Of a stretch of 64,000 bases of DNA, positions 21,407 through 30,962 are shown piece after piece; the stretch's first letter is position 1, and every line of letters starts with the position of its first letter. The notes under the pieces were generated by a model. The model searched no databases, had not been told where the DNA came from, and saw nothing but the letters and a program-made list of their open reading frames with translations. The DNA is from Serpentinimonas barnesii (GTDB lineage Bacteria; Pseudomonadota; Gammaproteobacteria; Burkholderiales; Burkholderiaceae_C): the NCBI RefSeq assembly GCF_000696225.1, contig NZ_BAWN01000008.1, positions 38,103 through 102,102 on the forward strand, given 5' to 3'. The position numbers and the translations under genes were made by a program.

Positions 21407-22824
21407 AGCCTGCGCTGGCCGAGCAATTGGCTGGCGCGGCCCGCTTGCTGGCGGGGGTGGCGGCCGGTCGTTCGCTGAGCGAGACCTTGCCGGCGCTTCC
21501 TGCAGCCCTGCGGCCGGGGGTGCAGGCGCTGGTCTTTGATGCGCTGCGCCATTGGGGCTTGTCGATGGCGCTGCGGCGGCTGCTGTGCCGCCAGGCGCCC
21601 GCGCCGCTGGTGGCGGCCTTGCTTGAGCTCACGCTGGGCCTGCTCGATGCGGCAGCCTTGGCAGCAGAATCGCAACCAGCGGCTGCGGCCGAGTCTGTGC
21701 GGCCGACGCACGGGCCGCGCCCGCTCTACCCCGCCCACACCCTGGTCGATCAGGCGGTGGCGGCCTTGCGCCCGCTGCAGGCGCCGGCTGCACTGCGCGG
21801 CTTTGTCAATGCCTGCCTGCGCCGCTTTTTGCGCGAGCGCGCCGCCTTGCGCGAGCAGGTGCTGCGCGACCCAGAGGCGCGCTGGAACCACCCGCTCTGG
21901 TGGATCGAGCGCCTGCAGCGCGACCACCCCCAGCACTGGCAAGGCCTACTGAGCGCCAACCAGCGCGCCGCACCCATGGTGCTGCGCGTGAACCGGCGCC
22001 GTTGCCGCCGCGACGACTACTTGCAGCACCTGCATCAGGCCGGCCATGCGGCGCAGGCCTGGGGCACGGACGGCGTGGAGCTGGCGCAGCCGCTGCCCGT
22101 CGAGCAGTTGCCGGGCTGGGCGCAGGGCTGGGTGTCGGTGCAGGATGGGGCTGCGCAACTGGCGGCGCCGCTGCTGTTGGAGGGCTTGAGCCCGCGGGCG
22201 GGCGCGCCAGCAAGGGCGGCCCGCCCACGCCTGCTCGACGCCTGCGCCGCCCCCGGCGGCAAGACCGCGCACCTGCTCGAATGCGCCGACGCCGACGTGT
22301 GGGCACTCGAGCTCGACCCCGGGCGCTGCCCGCGCATCGCGCAAAACCTGCAGCGCCTCGGCTTGCAGGCCGAAGTGCGCTGCGCCGACGCCGCCCAAGC
22401 CGCCACGTGGTGGGATGGCCAGCCCTTCGACGCCATCTTGCTCGACGCCCCGTGCAGCGCCAGCGGCATCGTGCGCCGCCACCCGGACGTGCGCTGGCTG
22501 CGCCGACCCACCGACGTGGCGCAACTGGCGGCGCAGCAACAGCGCCTGCTGCAAGCCCTGTGGCCGCTGCTGCGCCCCGGCGGGCATTTGCTCTACGCCA
22601 CCTGCTCGGTGTTTGTGGACGAGGGCGAGGGCGTGATGCAGGCCTTTGCGCAGCAGCACCGCGAGGCCGAGCGCCTGCCGGCTCCGGGGCAGTTGCTGCC
22701 CGGTTGTGGCGCTGAAGCCACAGCCATCCGGTTGGCAGGCATCGGCCAGGCGGGGGGGATCGGTGACAATCTGGCGCGTGAAACCGATGGATTTTTCTAC
22801 GCGCTGTGGCGCAAGCCCGCCTGA
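21403..22824 (+). CDS. rsmB: 16S rRNA (cytosine-967 C5)-methyltransferase RsmB
   Basis: Methylates C967 of 16S rRNA using AdoMet. It has 473 residues. An N-terminal NusB-like RNA-binding domain (about 1-150) is followed by a Rossmann methyltransferase domain with the AdoMet motif [15 protein letters not shown] and the two catalytic cysteines in [20 protein letters not shown] and YATCSVF. The start is GTG 21403, overlapping the rpoC stop by four bases, so its translation is probably coupled to the polymerase gene. It is followed by a DUF4390 gene and NtrYX-like genes, a grouping I know from Comamonadaceae. Confidence 0.95.
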
Positions 22825-22837
22825 GGCCGCTGGCCCC

Positions 22838-23476
22838 TTGGCCGGCCTGCGGGCACCGTGCCCCAAGCCCACGCCGGCGGCGCGGTGGCGCGCCCGCGCG
22901 TGGCGCCAACTGACGCAGTGGCTGCTTGGGCTGCTGTGCCTGGGCCTGGCAGGGGGCGCTTGGGCCGCTGGCCCGATCGATTTGCAGCGCGACGCCGAAG
23001 GTCTGCGCCTGAGCGCGCGGTTGGCGCTCGATTTCCCGTCCGACCTCGAAGCGGTGCTGCTGCGCGGGGTGCCGGTGCATTTTGTCTGGCAGGCCGAGGT
23101 GCGGCGCCCGCGCTGGTACTGGACCGCCGACTACATTGCCACGGTGCAGCGCGTGGTGCGGGTGGCCTACCAGCCGCTGACGGGGCGTTGGCGCGTCAGC
23201 GTCACCTCTGGGCCGCTCAACCAGCCCGCGCTGGGCACTGCGCTGCACCAGAACCTCGACAGCTTTGCCGACGCCATGGCGGCGGCCACCTCGGTTTCGC
23301 GCTGGCGCTTGCTGGACGCCCACGAGCTGCCCCAAGGCAGCGCCTTGCGGGTCGAGTTCGAGTTTCGGCTCGACGACGGGCTGCTGCCGCGCCCGTTCCA
23401 GCTCATGGCACCGCAAAACGATGCCTGGTCGGTGCTGCACCGCCAAACCCTGCGCCTGCCTGCGGGCAGCCATTGA
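22838..23476 (+). CDS. DUF4390 domain secreted protein
   Basis: Function unknown. The sequence has a basic N-terminus, a hydrophobic stretch (WLLGLLCLGLAGGAWA) that looks like a signal peptide, and a mature part of about 170 residues rich in beta-strand patterns (VHFVWQAEVRRPRWYWTADY), which I recognise as DUF4390. The gene always sits between rsmB and a sensor kinase in relatives I know. The start is uncertain: TTG 22838 gives a sensible signal peptide and no overlap, while ATG 22787 would overlap rsmB by 38 bases. The next gene begins 21 bases after the stop. A link to the kinase, for example as a periplasmic partner, is inference from position only. Confidence 0.8.
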   Translation: MAGLRAPCPKPTPAARWRARAWRQLTQWLLGLLCLGLAGGAWAAGPIDLQRDAEGLRLSARLALDFPSDLEAVLLRGVPVHFVWQAEVRRPRWYWTADYIATVQRVVRVAYQPLTGRWRVSVTSGPLNQPALGTALHQNLDSFADAMAAATSVSRWRLLDAHELPQGSALRVEFEFRLDDGLLPRPFQLMAPQNDAWSVLHRQTLRLPAGSH

Positions 23477-23497
23477 GCCCCTGATGTCTGGCCGCGC

Positions 23498-25765
23498 ATG
23501 AACCCCGTCACCGGTCGCCCCCTGAGTGCCGCCGCCCGGGGCTGGCTGGCGGCTTTGCTGGCGGTGATCGTTGGCGGCGTGGTGCTGGTGCTGTTTTTCA
23601 TGCTCACCCTGGCCACCGACCACCGCGCCTTCGAGGCCGAAGGCTACGTCTATCTGGTCTGGCTCAATGTGGGCGTGGCCGCCCTGCTCGGCTTGCTGCT
23701 GCTGTGGCTGGCTTACAAACTGGCCAGCCGCTGGCGGCGCAAGCGCTTTGGCAGCCGTTTGCAGCTCAAGCTGGCCGCCATTTTTGCCTTGGTCGGCTTT
23801 TTGCCCGGTCTGCTGATTTATGTGGTGTCGTATCAGTTCGTTTCGCGCTCGATCGAGACTTGGTTCGACGTGCGCGTTGAGTCCGCGCTCAGCGCCGGGC
23901 TCAACTTGGGGCGCACCACGCTCGACACCCTAGCGGCCGATCTGGCCTCCAAGTCGCGCAGCGCTGCGCTGGCGCTGAGCGAGCAAGACGATGTGGCGGC
24001 CGCGCTCAGCCTTGAGGGCCTGCGCGCCCAGTTGCAAGCCGACGACGTGGTGTTGTGGAGCGCCGCCGGGCGCGCCATCGGATCGGCAGGGGAGTCGCGC
24101 TTTGAGCTGCTGCCTGCCCCGCCCGCGCCCGAATTGCTGCGCCAGGTGCGCGCCCAGCGTGTGTTTACCCGCATCGAGGGCTTGGAAGAGCTTGAAACGC
24201 TGACCGACCCGCAGCAGGTGCTGGGCCTGCCGGCGGCGCAACTGCCGCGCATGCGCGTGCTGGTGCTGGTCGAGCCGCACGGTTTTGGCATTGGGCACGA
24301 ACCGCGTTACCTGCAGGTCTTGTCCAAGCTGCCGGTCGCCCTGATCGCCGACGCGCTGGCGGTGCAACTGGCCAACCGCGAATACCAGGAGCGGGCGCTG
24401 GCGCGCGACGGCTTGCGCAGCATGTACATCGGCACTCTGACGCTGGCGCTGTTTCTGGCCACCTTTGGCGCCGTGCTGCTGGCGCTGCTGCTGGGCCAGC
24501 AACTCATGCGCCCGCTGCTGGTGCTGGCCGAGGGCATGCGCGACGTGGCGCGCGGCGACCTCACGCCCAAGCAAGCCCTGCCCGCCAAAGACGAACTGGC
24601 CGGCCTGACGCGCACCTTCGCCCACATGACGCAAGAGCTGCTGGAGGCGCGCCAGGCGGTGCAGCGCAGCATAGGCCAGGTCGATGCCGCGCGCGCCAAC
24701 CTGCAAACCCTGCTCGACAACCTCAGCGCCGGGGTGGTGGTGCTGGACGCGCAGCAGCGGCTGGTGAGCGCCAACCCCGGGGCCACGCGCATCTTGCGCG
24801 CTCCGCTGGCCGATTACATCAGCCAAGGCATGCAGGCCGTGCCCGGTCTGCACGGCTTTGCCGAGTTTGTGCAGCAGCAGTTCGACCGCTTCTTGGCCGA
24901 TCCGGCGCAGCAAGAAGGCCAGCACTGGCAGCAATCGGTGGATTTGCATCCCGGTGTGGGGGCGACCGCTCCCTCTGAAAGCCAGCGCCCGGGCCTGACC
25001 CTGATCGCCCGTGGCGCCTTGCTGCCCAGCGGCGAGCAGTTGCTGGTGTTCGACGACGTCTCGGAAATCATCTCGGCCCAGCGCGCCCAGGCCTGGGCCG
25101 AAGTGGCGCGCCGGCTGGCGCACGAGATCAAAAACCCGCTCACCCCGATCCAGCTCGCGGCCGAGCGGCTGGCCATGAAGCTGCAACCCAAGCTCGAAGG
25201 CAGCGAGCGCGCCTTGCTCGACAAATCGGTCAAGACCATCGTCGATCAGGTCGATGCCATGAAGCGGCTGGTCAACGAATTCCGCGACTACGCCCGCCTG
25301 CCCGCCGCGCAACTGGAGCCGATTGACCTCAACACCCATGTGCGCGACATCGTGGCGCTCTACGAGGCCGCCGAGGTGCCGGTGCGGCTGGACCTGCAAG
25401 CCAGCCTGCCGCCGGTCTTGGCCGACGCCCAGCAACTGCGCCAGGTGGTTCACAATCTGGTGCAAAACGCGCAGGACGCCACCCCACCGGGTGCCCCGGC
25501 CGTGCTGCTGCGCACCCGCGCCTCAGAGGGCGGGCGCTGGGTGCGGCTGCAGGTGCTGGACCATGGGCCGGGTTTTTCCGAGGCCATCCTCAAGCGCGCC
25601 TTCGAGCCCTATGTCACCAGCAAGGTCAAGGGCACCGGCTTGGGGTTGGCGGTGGTGAAAAAAATCACCGACGAACACGGCGGCCGCATCGACATCGGCC
25701 ACTGGGAAGATGAGGACGGTCAGGGCGGGGCGCAAGTCTCGCTATCATTGCGGGTTGCAAATTAG
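23498..25765 (+). CDS. ntrY: NtrY-like membrane sensor histidine kinase
   Basis: Autophosphorylating sensor of the NtrY type. It has 755 residues: three N-terminal membrane segments (about 15-40, 50-75, 90-112), a periplasmic domain, a fourth segment near residues 305-330, HAMP, a PAS-like region (about 395-500), then HisKA with the phospho-acceptor His542 in LAHEIKNPLTPIQ and a HATPase domain with N, G1 and G2 boxes (NLVQNAQDAT, TGLGLAVVKK). The spacing to the response regulator is 41 bases. NtrYX systems have been tied to nitrogen metabolism, redox state and envelope functions; the signal here cannot be told from sequence. Confidence 0.9.
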   Translation: MNPVTGRPLSAAARGWLAALLAVIVGGVVLVLFFMLTLATDHRAFEAEGYVYLVWLNVGVAALLGLLLLWLAYKLASRWRRKRFGSRLQLKLAAIFALVGFLPGLLIYVVSYQFVSRSIETWFDVRVESALSAGLNLGRTTLDTLAADLASKSRSAALALSEQDDVAAALSLEGLRAQLQADDVVLWSAAGRAIGSAGESRFELLPAPPAPELLRQVRAQRVFTRIEGLEELETLTDPQQVLGLPAAQLPRMRVLVLVEPHGFGIGHEPRYLQVLSKLPVALIADALAVQLANREYQERALARDGLRSMYIGTLTLALFLATFGAVLLALLLGQQLMRPLLVLAEGMRDVARGDLTPKQALPAKDELAGLTRTFAHMTQELLEARQAVQRSIGQVDAARANLQTLLDNLSAGVVVLDAQQRLVSANPGATRILRAPLADYISQGMQAVPGLHGFAEFVQQQFDRFLADPAQQEGQHWQQSVDLHPGVGATAPSESQRPGLTLIARGALLPSGEQLLVFDDVSEIISAQRAQAWAEVARRLAHEIKNPLTPIQLAAERLAMKLQPKLEGSERALLDKSVKTIVDQVDAMKRLVNEFRDYARLPAAQLEPIDLNTHVRDIVALYEAAEVPVRLDLQASLPPVLADAQQLRQVVHNLVQNAQDATPPGAPAVLLRTRASEGGRWVRLQVLDHGPGFSEAILKRAFEPYVTSKVKGTGLGLAVVKKITDEHGGRIDIGHWEDEDGQGGAQVSLSLRVAN

Positions 25766-25806
25766 CAACAAAATCGGGCATGACACGGTAAGACTGGCGG
25801 GGCAGC

Positions 25807-26502
25807 ATGGCAAACATCTTGGTGGTTGACGACGAGCTCGGCATACGCGAGTTGTTGTTCGAAATTCTGAACGACGAGGGGCACGCGGTCGAGTTGGCCG
25901 AAAACGCCAGCAGGGCACGCGAGCTTCGGCAAGCCGGCTGTCCGGACTTGGTGTTGCTCGACATCTGGATGCCTGACACCGACGGCGTGACCCTGCTCAA
26001 AGAATGGGCCAGCGCCGGTCTGCTCACCATGCCCGTGATCATGATGAGCGGCCACGCCACCATCGAAACGGCGGTGGAGGCGACCCGCATCGGGGCCATG
26101 GCCTTCTTAGAAAAGCCCATCACCCTGCAAAAGCTGCTGCAAACGGTGGAGAAGGGCCTGAGCCGGGCCCAGACCCGCTCGGCGCCGCCAAGCAAGCCAG
26201 CCAGCGCAACCGGTGCCGGCGGCATCAGCGCACCGCTGCCGAGCCCGGAAGCCGCCGCCCCCCCCCAAGCGGCAGGCCGCTTGCCCGATGAGGTGCCGGG
26301 TCTGCAGCGCTTCAATTTTGAGGCGCCACTGCGCGACGCCCGCGACGCCTTCGAGAAAGCCTATTTCGAATTTCACCTGAGCCAGGAAAACGGCTCCATG
26401 ACCCGCGTGGCCGAAAAAACCGGGCTCGAACGCACCCACCTGTACCGCAAACTCAAGCAGCTGGGGGTGGATTTGAGCAAGCCCAAGCGCGGGGCAGAGT
26501 AG
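25807..26502 (+). CDS. ntrX: NtrX-like response regulator lacking the AAA+ domain
   Basis: The 231 residues comprise a receiver domain (about 1-120) with the acidic pair in VVDDE, phospho-acceptor Asp52 (LLDIWMP) and the conserved Thr/Lys region (MMSGHAT, LEKPI), then a Pro/Ala-rich linker (about 120-165), and a C-terminal Fis-type helix-turn-helix (GSMTRVAEKTGLERTHLYRK). Full NtrX proteins are about 450 residues, with a central sigma-54-activating ATPase (GESGTGKE, GAFTGA). None of that is present, and there is no frame break, so the short form is genuine. It probably works as a simple DNA-binding activator or repressor. It is paired with the NtrY-like kinase upstream. Confidence 0.88.
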   Translation: MANILVVDDELGIRELLFEILNDEGHAVELAENASRARELRQAGCPDLVLLDIWMPDTDGVTLLKEWASAGLLTMPVIMMSGHATIETAVEATRIGAMAFLEKPITLQKLLQTVEKGLSRAQTRSAPPSKPASATGAGGISAPLPSPEAAAPPQAAGRLPDEVPGLQRFNFEAPLRDARDAFEKAYFEFHLSQENGSMTRVAEKTGLERTHLYRKLKQLGVDLSKPKRGAE

Positions 26503-26582
26503 CGCGGGCCGGTGCACCGCTTGGCCCGACCGGTCATGGGCGTCAATCCCCCTGGGGGTACGGGAACTTTGCCCTTGGGCGC

Positions 26583-26610
26583 TTGCTCCCTACTGGGGAG
26601 TGTTTACACT
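26583..26610 (+). promoter_or_regulatory. Possible promoter for the dsbD-like operon
   Basis: TTGCTC (26583-26588) and TACACT (26605-26610) are spaced 16 bases apart. Transcription from it would start about at the ATG (26618), which would give a leaderless message; no Shine-Dalgarno sequence is suitably placed before that ATG. GC-rich DNA throws up such pairs by chance, so this is tentative. Confidence 0.35.
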
Positions 26611-26617
26611 GATTCGC

Positions 26618-28771
26618 ATGTTCAAAATTTTCTGGGTTTTTCTGCTGGGTGCCTATCTAGGGCTGGGCGCGCCGCTGGCCGGCGCCCAGGTGTCGGAGCC
26701 AGTGCTCACGCCCGAGTCGCGCACGTCGTTGTTGGTCCATGCCCCGCAGGGCGTGGCGCCGGGGCAGCCGCTGTGGCTGGGTTTGCAGATCGAGCACGCG
26801 CCGGGCTGGCACAGCTACTGGAAAAACCCCGGCGACTCCGGCTTGCCGACCGAATTCGAGTGGCAGTTGCCGGGGCACGTGGTGCCCGGCTCCATCGAGT
26901 GGCCGACGCCGCGCAAATTTCCGCTCGGTGAGCTGGCCAACTACGGCTACAAGGACACGGTGCTGCTGCCCATCCCGCTCGAGGTGCGGCCGGGTTTTGC
27001 GGCGGCGGCGCTGGAGCTCGAGGTGCTGGCCACTTGGCTGATCTGCCGCCAAGAGTGCATCCCGCAAGAGGCGCGCTTTCAGGTGCGCATCCCAGCGCAA
27101 ATGGCCACGGTGGCGCACGCGGCGGCCTTCGAGGCCGCTTGGGCTGCGCGACCGCAGCCGCTTGTGGCTGGGGCCAGCCAGTTGGCGGTGCGTGAGCAGG
27201 CGCTGCAAGCCACGCTGCACGGCCTGCCCGCCGCTTGGCAGGGGCGTGCGCTGGAGTTTTTCCCCGAAATCGGTGCCCTGATCCAGCCCGGTGCCGCTTG
27301 GCAGCAGCGCTGGGAGGGAGGGGTCTGGCACGCCAGCATCCCACTCAACCCCTATCGCTCTGCCTCGCCCGAGCAACTGGCGCTGGTGCTGGCGCTGGCC
27401 GACCCGCCGCCCGGTGCGGCCGGGGTGCGGCTGGAGCTGCCGGTGCCCGGCGGCTGGCCCGCCGTGGCGGCCCCGACCGGGGTCTCGGACGCGCTGGCCG
27501 CAGCCCTGGCTGCCGAGGCGGCGCGCGCCACGGCTCCGGCTCCGGGTCTGACGCTGTGGGCGGCGCTGCTCGGGGCCTTGATTGGCGGCATGATTCTCAA
27601 CCTCATGCCCTGCGTGTTCCCGGTGCTGGCGCTCAAGGTGCTGTCGTTTTCGCAGCACGCCGAAGACCGGCGCCGCCTGCGCCTGGGCGGGCTGGCCTAC
27701 ACCGCGGGCGTGGTGCTCTCGTTTCTGGCGCTGGGCGCCCTGCTGCTGGGGCTGCGCGCTGCGGGCGAGCAACTGGGCTGGGGCTTTCAGTTGCAAAACC
27801 CGGCCGTGGTGGCGGCGCTGGCCGCGCTCTTTACCCTGATCGGGCTCAACCTGGCCGGTCTGTTCCAGTTCGGCCCGATGTTGCCCAGCGCGCTGGCCAG
27901 CCTGCGCGTGCGCAACCCCAATGCCGACTCCTTCCTCACCGGGGTGCTGGCCACGGCAGTGGCCTCGCCCTGCACCGCGCCCTTCATGGGGGCGGCACTC
28001 GGGCTGGCGGTCACGCTGGCCCCGGCGCAGGCGCTGGCGGTGTTTGCCGCGCTCGGTTTGGGCATGGCGCTGCCCTACTTGGCCGCGACTTGGGTGCCGG
28101 CGCTGGTGCGCGCCCTGCCGCGCCCCGGTGCGTGGATGGAAACGCTGCGCCAGTGGCTGGCCTTCCCGATGCTGGCGACCGTGGTCTGGCTGCTGTGGGT
28201 GCTGGGGCATCAGGGCGGGGTCGATGCCGCTGCGGGCCTGCTCATGCTGCTGCTGCTGCTGGCCTGGATGCTGTGGGCCGTGGGCCGTGGCGGCCTGATG
28301 CGGCGTTGGATGGCCCCGCTGGCGCTGCTGGCGCTGCTTGGCGGGCTGTGGCTGCTGGGTCCCATGCTGCAGGCCCAGGCGGCCGGCCAGCAGCCCAGCG
28401 CCGCGCTCAACACCCCGAGCGCCGTGGCCGGGGCGCAGTGGGAAGCCTGGAGCCCGCAGCGCGAGGCCGAACTGCTGGCGCAAGGGCGGGCGGTGTTCGT
28501 CGATTACACCGCCGCCTGGTGCGTGAGCTGCCTCTACAACAAGCACAACGCACTGGCCGACGAATCCTTTTTGCTCGACGTGGCGGCGCGCAACGTGGCG
28601 CTGCTGCGCGCCGACTGGACGCTGCGCGACCCCGCCGTCACCGCCTCGTTGGCGCGGCTGGGGCGCAACAGCATTCCGGTCTATGTGCTGCACGCACCGG
28701 GGCGCGCGCCGCTGCTGCTGTCCGAAATCCTCAGCGTAGAAGAGCTGCGCGCCGCACTGGCGCAACTTTGA
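26618..28771 (+). CDS. DsbD/ScsB-like thiol:disulfide interchange protein
   Basis: Moves electrons from cytoplasmic thioredoxin across the inner membrane to periplasmic thiols. With the ATG start it has 717 residues: signal peptide (about 1-24), periplasmic N-terminal domain with a cysteine pair C143/C147 (LICRQECIPQ), a membrane domain of about eight helices with one cysteine in each half (NLMPCVFPV Cys332 and SPCTAPFMG Cys452), and a periplasmic thioredoxin domain with WCVSC (Cys635/Cys638). All three redox pairs are therefore present. The N-terminal domain resembles ScsB rather than E. coli DsbD. GTG 26600 is an alternative start. The gene is followed after eight bases by a rhodanese lipoprotein. 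Confidence 0.9.
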   Translation: MFKIFWVFLLGAYLGLGAPLAGAQVSEPVLTPESRTSLLVHAPQGVAPGQPLWLGLQIEHAPGWHSYWKNPGDSGLPTEFEWQLPGHVVPGSIEWPTPRKFPLGELANYGYKDTVLLPIPLEVRPGFAAAALELEVLATWLICRQECIPQEARFQVRIPAQMATVAHAAAFEAAWAARPQPLVAGASQLAVREQALQATLHGLPAAWQGRALEFFPEIGALIQPGAAWQQRWEGGVWHASIPLNPYRSASPEQLALVLALADPPPGAAGVRLELPVPGGWPAVAAPTGVSDALAAALAAEAARATAPAPGLTLWAALLGALIGGMILNLMPCVFPVLALKVLSFSQHAEDRRRLRLGGLAYTAGVVLSFLALGALLLGLRAAGEQLGWGFQLQNPAVVAALAALFTLIGLNLAGLFQFGPMLPSALASLRVRNPNADSFLTGVLATAVASPCTAPFMGAALGLAVTLAPAQALAVFAALGLGMALPYLAATWVPALVRALPRPGAWMETLRQWLAFPMLATVVWLLWVLGHQGGVDAAAGLLMLLLLLAWMLWAVGRGGLMRRWMAPLALLALLGGLWLLGPMLQAQAAGQQPSAALNTPSAVAGAQWEAWSPQREAELLAQGRAVFVDYTAAWCVSCLYNKHNALADESFLLDVAARNVALLRADWTLRDPAVTASLARLGRNSIPVYVLHAPGRAPLLLSEILSVEELRAALAQL

Positions 28772-28779
28772 CCCGTCTT

Positions 28780-29172
28780 ATGTTCACCCTCCTCAAAGCG
28801 GCCTTGCTGGCCCTCACCCTCATGACCCTCAACGCCTGCTCTCCCACCAATTCCGCCCTCGAAGTGAGTCTGGACGAAGGCCGTGCGCTGCTCGAATCGG
28901 GCCGCGCCGTGCTGGTTGACATCCGCGAGCCCTCTGAGCATGCGCACGGTGTGGCACCGGGCATGGTGCTGCTGCCCATGTCGCAACTGGCCAGCCGCAT
29001 CAACGAGCTGCCGCGCGACCCGGCCCAGCCGCTGCTGCTGATCTGCAACACCCAAAACCGTTCGGCGCGCGTGGCCGAGCAACTGCACGCCGCGGGCCTG
29101 ACGCACGTGCGCTTCGTCGATGGCGGCATGAGCGGCTGGGCGCGGCGCGGCTGGCCGATGGTGCGCCCATGA
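28780..29172 (+). CDS. Rhodanese-domain lipoprotein
   Basis: A single rhodanese domain of 130 residues with an apparent lipoprotein signal: a hydrophobic N-terminus ending in the lipobox LNAC with Cys20. The active-site loop holds Cys89 in LLICNTQNRSARV, so persulfide chemistry is possible. It is tethered at the periplasmic face, unlike most rhodaneses. It overlaps the next gene by four bases (ATGA) and follows the dsbD-like gene by eight bases, so it may receive electrons from that reductase (inference). The sulfur donor and acceptor are unknown. Confidence 0.87.
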   Translation: MFTLLKAALLALTLMTLNACSPTNSALEVSLDEGRALLESGRAVLVDIREPSEHAHGVAPGMVLLPMSQLASRINELPRDPAQPLLLICNTQNRSARVAEQLHAAGLTHVRFVDGGMSGWARRGWPMVRP

Positions 29173-29606
29173 ACGACACCGAACTGCGCGCCTTGCTGCG
29201 CCACAGCCACACCGTGGCCGTGGTGGGGTTCTCGCCCAAGCCCGAGCGGCCCAGCCACAGGGTGGCGCAGTACCTGCTGCAGCAGGGCTACCGGGTGCTT
29301 CCGGTGAACCCGGTGCTGGCTGGGCAGACCATTTGGGGCCAGCCTTGCCACGCCAGCTTGGAGCAGGCCGCCGCCGCCTTGGCGGCCGAGGGGCTGCGGC
29401 TGGACATTGTGGATGTGTTTCGCCAAAGCGCCGAAGTGCCGCCGCTGGCCGAAGCCGCGATCGCGCTCGGGGCCGCCACGCTGTGGCTGCAACTGGGCGT
29501 GGCGCACCCCGAGGCCGAAGCCCGCGCCGCCGCTGCGGGCTTGGCGGTGGTGAGCGAGCGCTGCATCAAGATTGAACACCAGCGGCTGCTGGGGGCGGCC
29601 AGCTAG
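29169..29606 (+). CDS. CoA-binding (YccU-type) protein
   Basis: Small Rossmann-fold protein of 145 residues, belonging to the CoA_binding_2 family. The nucleotide-binding start VAVVGFSPKPERPSHRVAQY and the later LWLQLGVAHPEAEARAAAAG are typical. The family binds CoA, but its cellular role is not defined. The ATG overlaps the rhodanese stop (ATGA), placing it in the same operon. Confidence 0.88.
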   Translation: MNDTELRALLRHSHTVAVVGFSPKPERPSHRVAQYLLQQGYRVLPVNPVLAGQTIWGQPCHASLEQAAAALAAEGLRLDIVDVFRQSAEVPPLAEAAIALGAATLWLQLGVAHPEAEARAAAAGLAVVSERCIKIEHQRLLGAAS

Positions 29607-29613
29607 GCGCTTG

Positions 29614-29639
29614 GTCTGACCCGCAAACCGTGATCAGAC
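29614..29639. repeat. Inverted repeat after the CoA-binding gene
   Basis: GTCTGA (29614-29619) and TCAGAC (29634-29639) are separated by 14 bases. It could form a hairpin at the operon end, but no T run follows, so a terminator role is unproven. Confidence 0.35.
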
Positions 29640-29649
29640 GCCACGCTAT

Positions 29650-29685
29650 GCAGCGGGCCCTGCAGCGGGCCCTGCAGCAGGCCCT
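29650..29685. repeat. Three tandem copies of a 12-base unit
   Basis: GCAGCGGGCCCT is repeated at 29650-29661 and 29662-29673, and a third time at 29674-29685 with A for one G. Each unit contains the palindrome GGGCCC or a close variant. It lies in the 156-base gap before hemE. Confidence 0.8.
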
Positions 29686-29762
29686 GCGGGGGCATTGAGC
29701 CCCAAGCGATGCGCCCCCAAGCTGTGCGGGCATCCACCCGCCGCTGCGCGACAATCGACCCC

Positions 29763-30881
29763 ATGAACACCGCCTACGCCCCTTTGCAAAACGACACCTT
29801 CCTGCGCGCCTGCCTGCGCCAAGCCACCCCACACACTCCGATCTGGCTCATGCGCCAAGCTGGGCGCTACCTGCCCGAGTACCGCGCTTCGCGCGCGCGT
29901 GCCGGCAGCTTCATGGGCTTGGCGACCAACCCCGATTACGCCACCGAGGTCACGCTGCAGCCGCTGGAGCGCTACGCGCTGGATGCGGCGATCTTGTTTT
30001 CCGACATCCTCACCGTGCCCGACGCGATGGGGCTGGGCCTGAGCTTCACCCAGGGCGAGGGGCCCAAATTCGAGCGCCCGCTGCGCACCGAGGCCGATGT
30101 GGCGGCGCTGGCGCTGCCCGACATGGAGCGGCTGCGCTATGTGTTCGACGCCGTGACGTCGATCCGGCGCGCACTGGCCGGCCGGGTGCCGCTGATCGGT
30201 TTTTCCGGCAGCCCCTGGACGCTGGCCTGCTACATGGTGGAAGGCGGCGGCAGCGACGACTACCGGCTCGTCAAAACCATGCTGTACCGGCGCCCAGACC
30301 TGCTGCAGCGCATTTTGGAGCTCAACGCCGACGCGGTGGCGCTGTACCTGCGGGCACAGATCGAGGCCGGGGCGCAGGCGGTGATGATTTTCGACAGCTG
30401 GGGCGGGGTGCTGGCCGACGGCGCGTTCCAGCGCTTCAGCCTGGCCTACACCGCGCGCGTGCTGGCGCAACTGCCGCGCGAGCACGCCGGGCAGCGCATC
30501 CCGCGCATCGTGTTCACCAAGGGCGGCGGGCTGTGGCTGGCCGAGATGGCGGCGCTGGACTGCGATGTGCTGGGGCTGGACTGGACCGTCAACCTCGGCG
30601 CGGCGCGCGCGGCGGTGGGCGGTGTGGCCGGCGGCCCGGGCAAAGCGCTGCAAGGCAACCTGGACCCGAACGTGCTCTTTGCCGCGCCCGAGCAGGTGGC
30701 GGCCGAGGCGGTGCGGGTGCTGGAGCAGTTTGGTGCCCCGCACACCGACCCGAGCCGCCCCGGCCCGACGCACATTTTCAACCTCGGGCATGGCATCAGC
30801 CAGCACACCCCACCCGAGAGCGTGCAGGCGCTGGTGCAGGCGGTGCACCAGCACTCGCGCCAAATGCGCCAGCGCGGCTGA
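29763..30881 (+). CDS. hemE: Uroporphyrinogen decarboxylase
   Basis: Removes the four acetate carboxyls of uroporphyrinogen III to give coproporphyrinogen III in haem synthesis (cytoplasm). It has 372 residues. Both family signatures are present: [16 protein letters not shown] near residue 28 and [19 protein letters not shown] near residue 146. ATG 29763 is chosen at the start of conservation; the frame is open 54 bases further. It stands alone, followed by a 331-base gap. Confidence 0.97.
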   Translation: MNTAYAPLQNDTFLRACLRQATPHTPIWLMRQAGRYLPEYRASRARAGSFMGLATNPDYATEVTLQPLERYALDAAILFSDILTVPDAMGLGLSFTQGEGPKFERPLRTEADVAALALPDMERLRYVFDAVTSIRRALAGRVPLIGFSGSPWTLACYMVEGGGSDDYRLVKTMLYRRPDLLQRILELNADAVALYLRAQIEAGAQAVMIFDSWGGVLADGAFQRFSLAYTARVLAQLPREHAGQRIPRIVFTKGGGLWLAEMAALDCDVLGLDWTVNLGAARAAVGGVAGGPGKALQGNLDPNVLFAAPEQVAAEAVRVLEQFGAPHTDPSRPGPTHIFNLGHGISQHTPPESVQALVQAVHQHSRQMRQRG

Positions 30882-30953
30882 GTGGCCCGCATGCCAAGGG
30901 GGAGGGCAGGAGCTAACACAAAAATGGGGCATGAAACAGCCGGGTGGCGCGCC

Positions 30954-30962
30954 TTATGCACA
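30954..30962 (+). promoter_or_regulatory. DnaA box
   Basis: TTATGCACA, an exact match to the consensus TTATNCACA. Confidence 0.5.

Noticed and set aside
26548..26558. CCCCCTGGGGG before the dsbD-like gene as a hairpin
   Set aside because: The one-base gap leaves no room for a loop, so it cannot act as a terminator stem.
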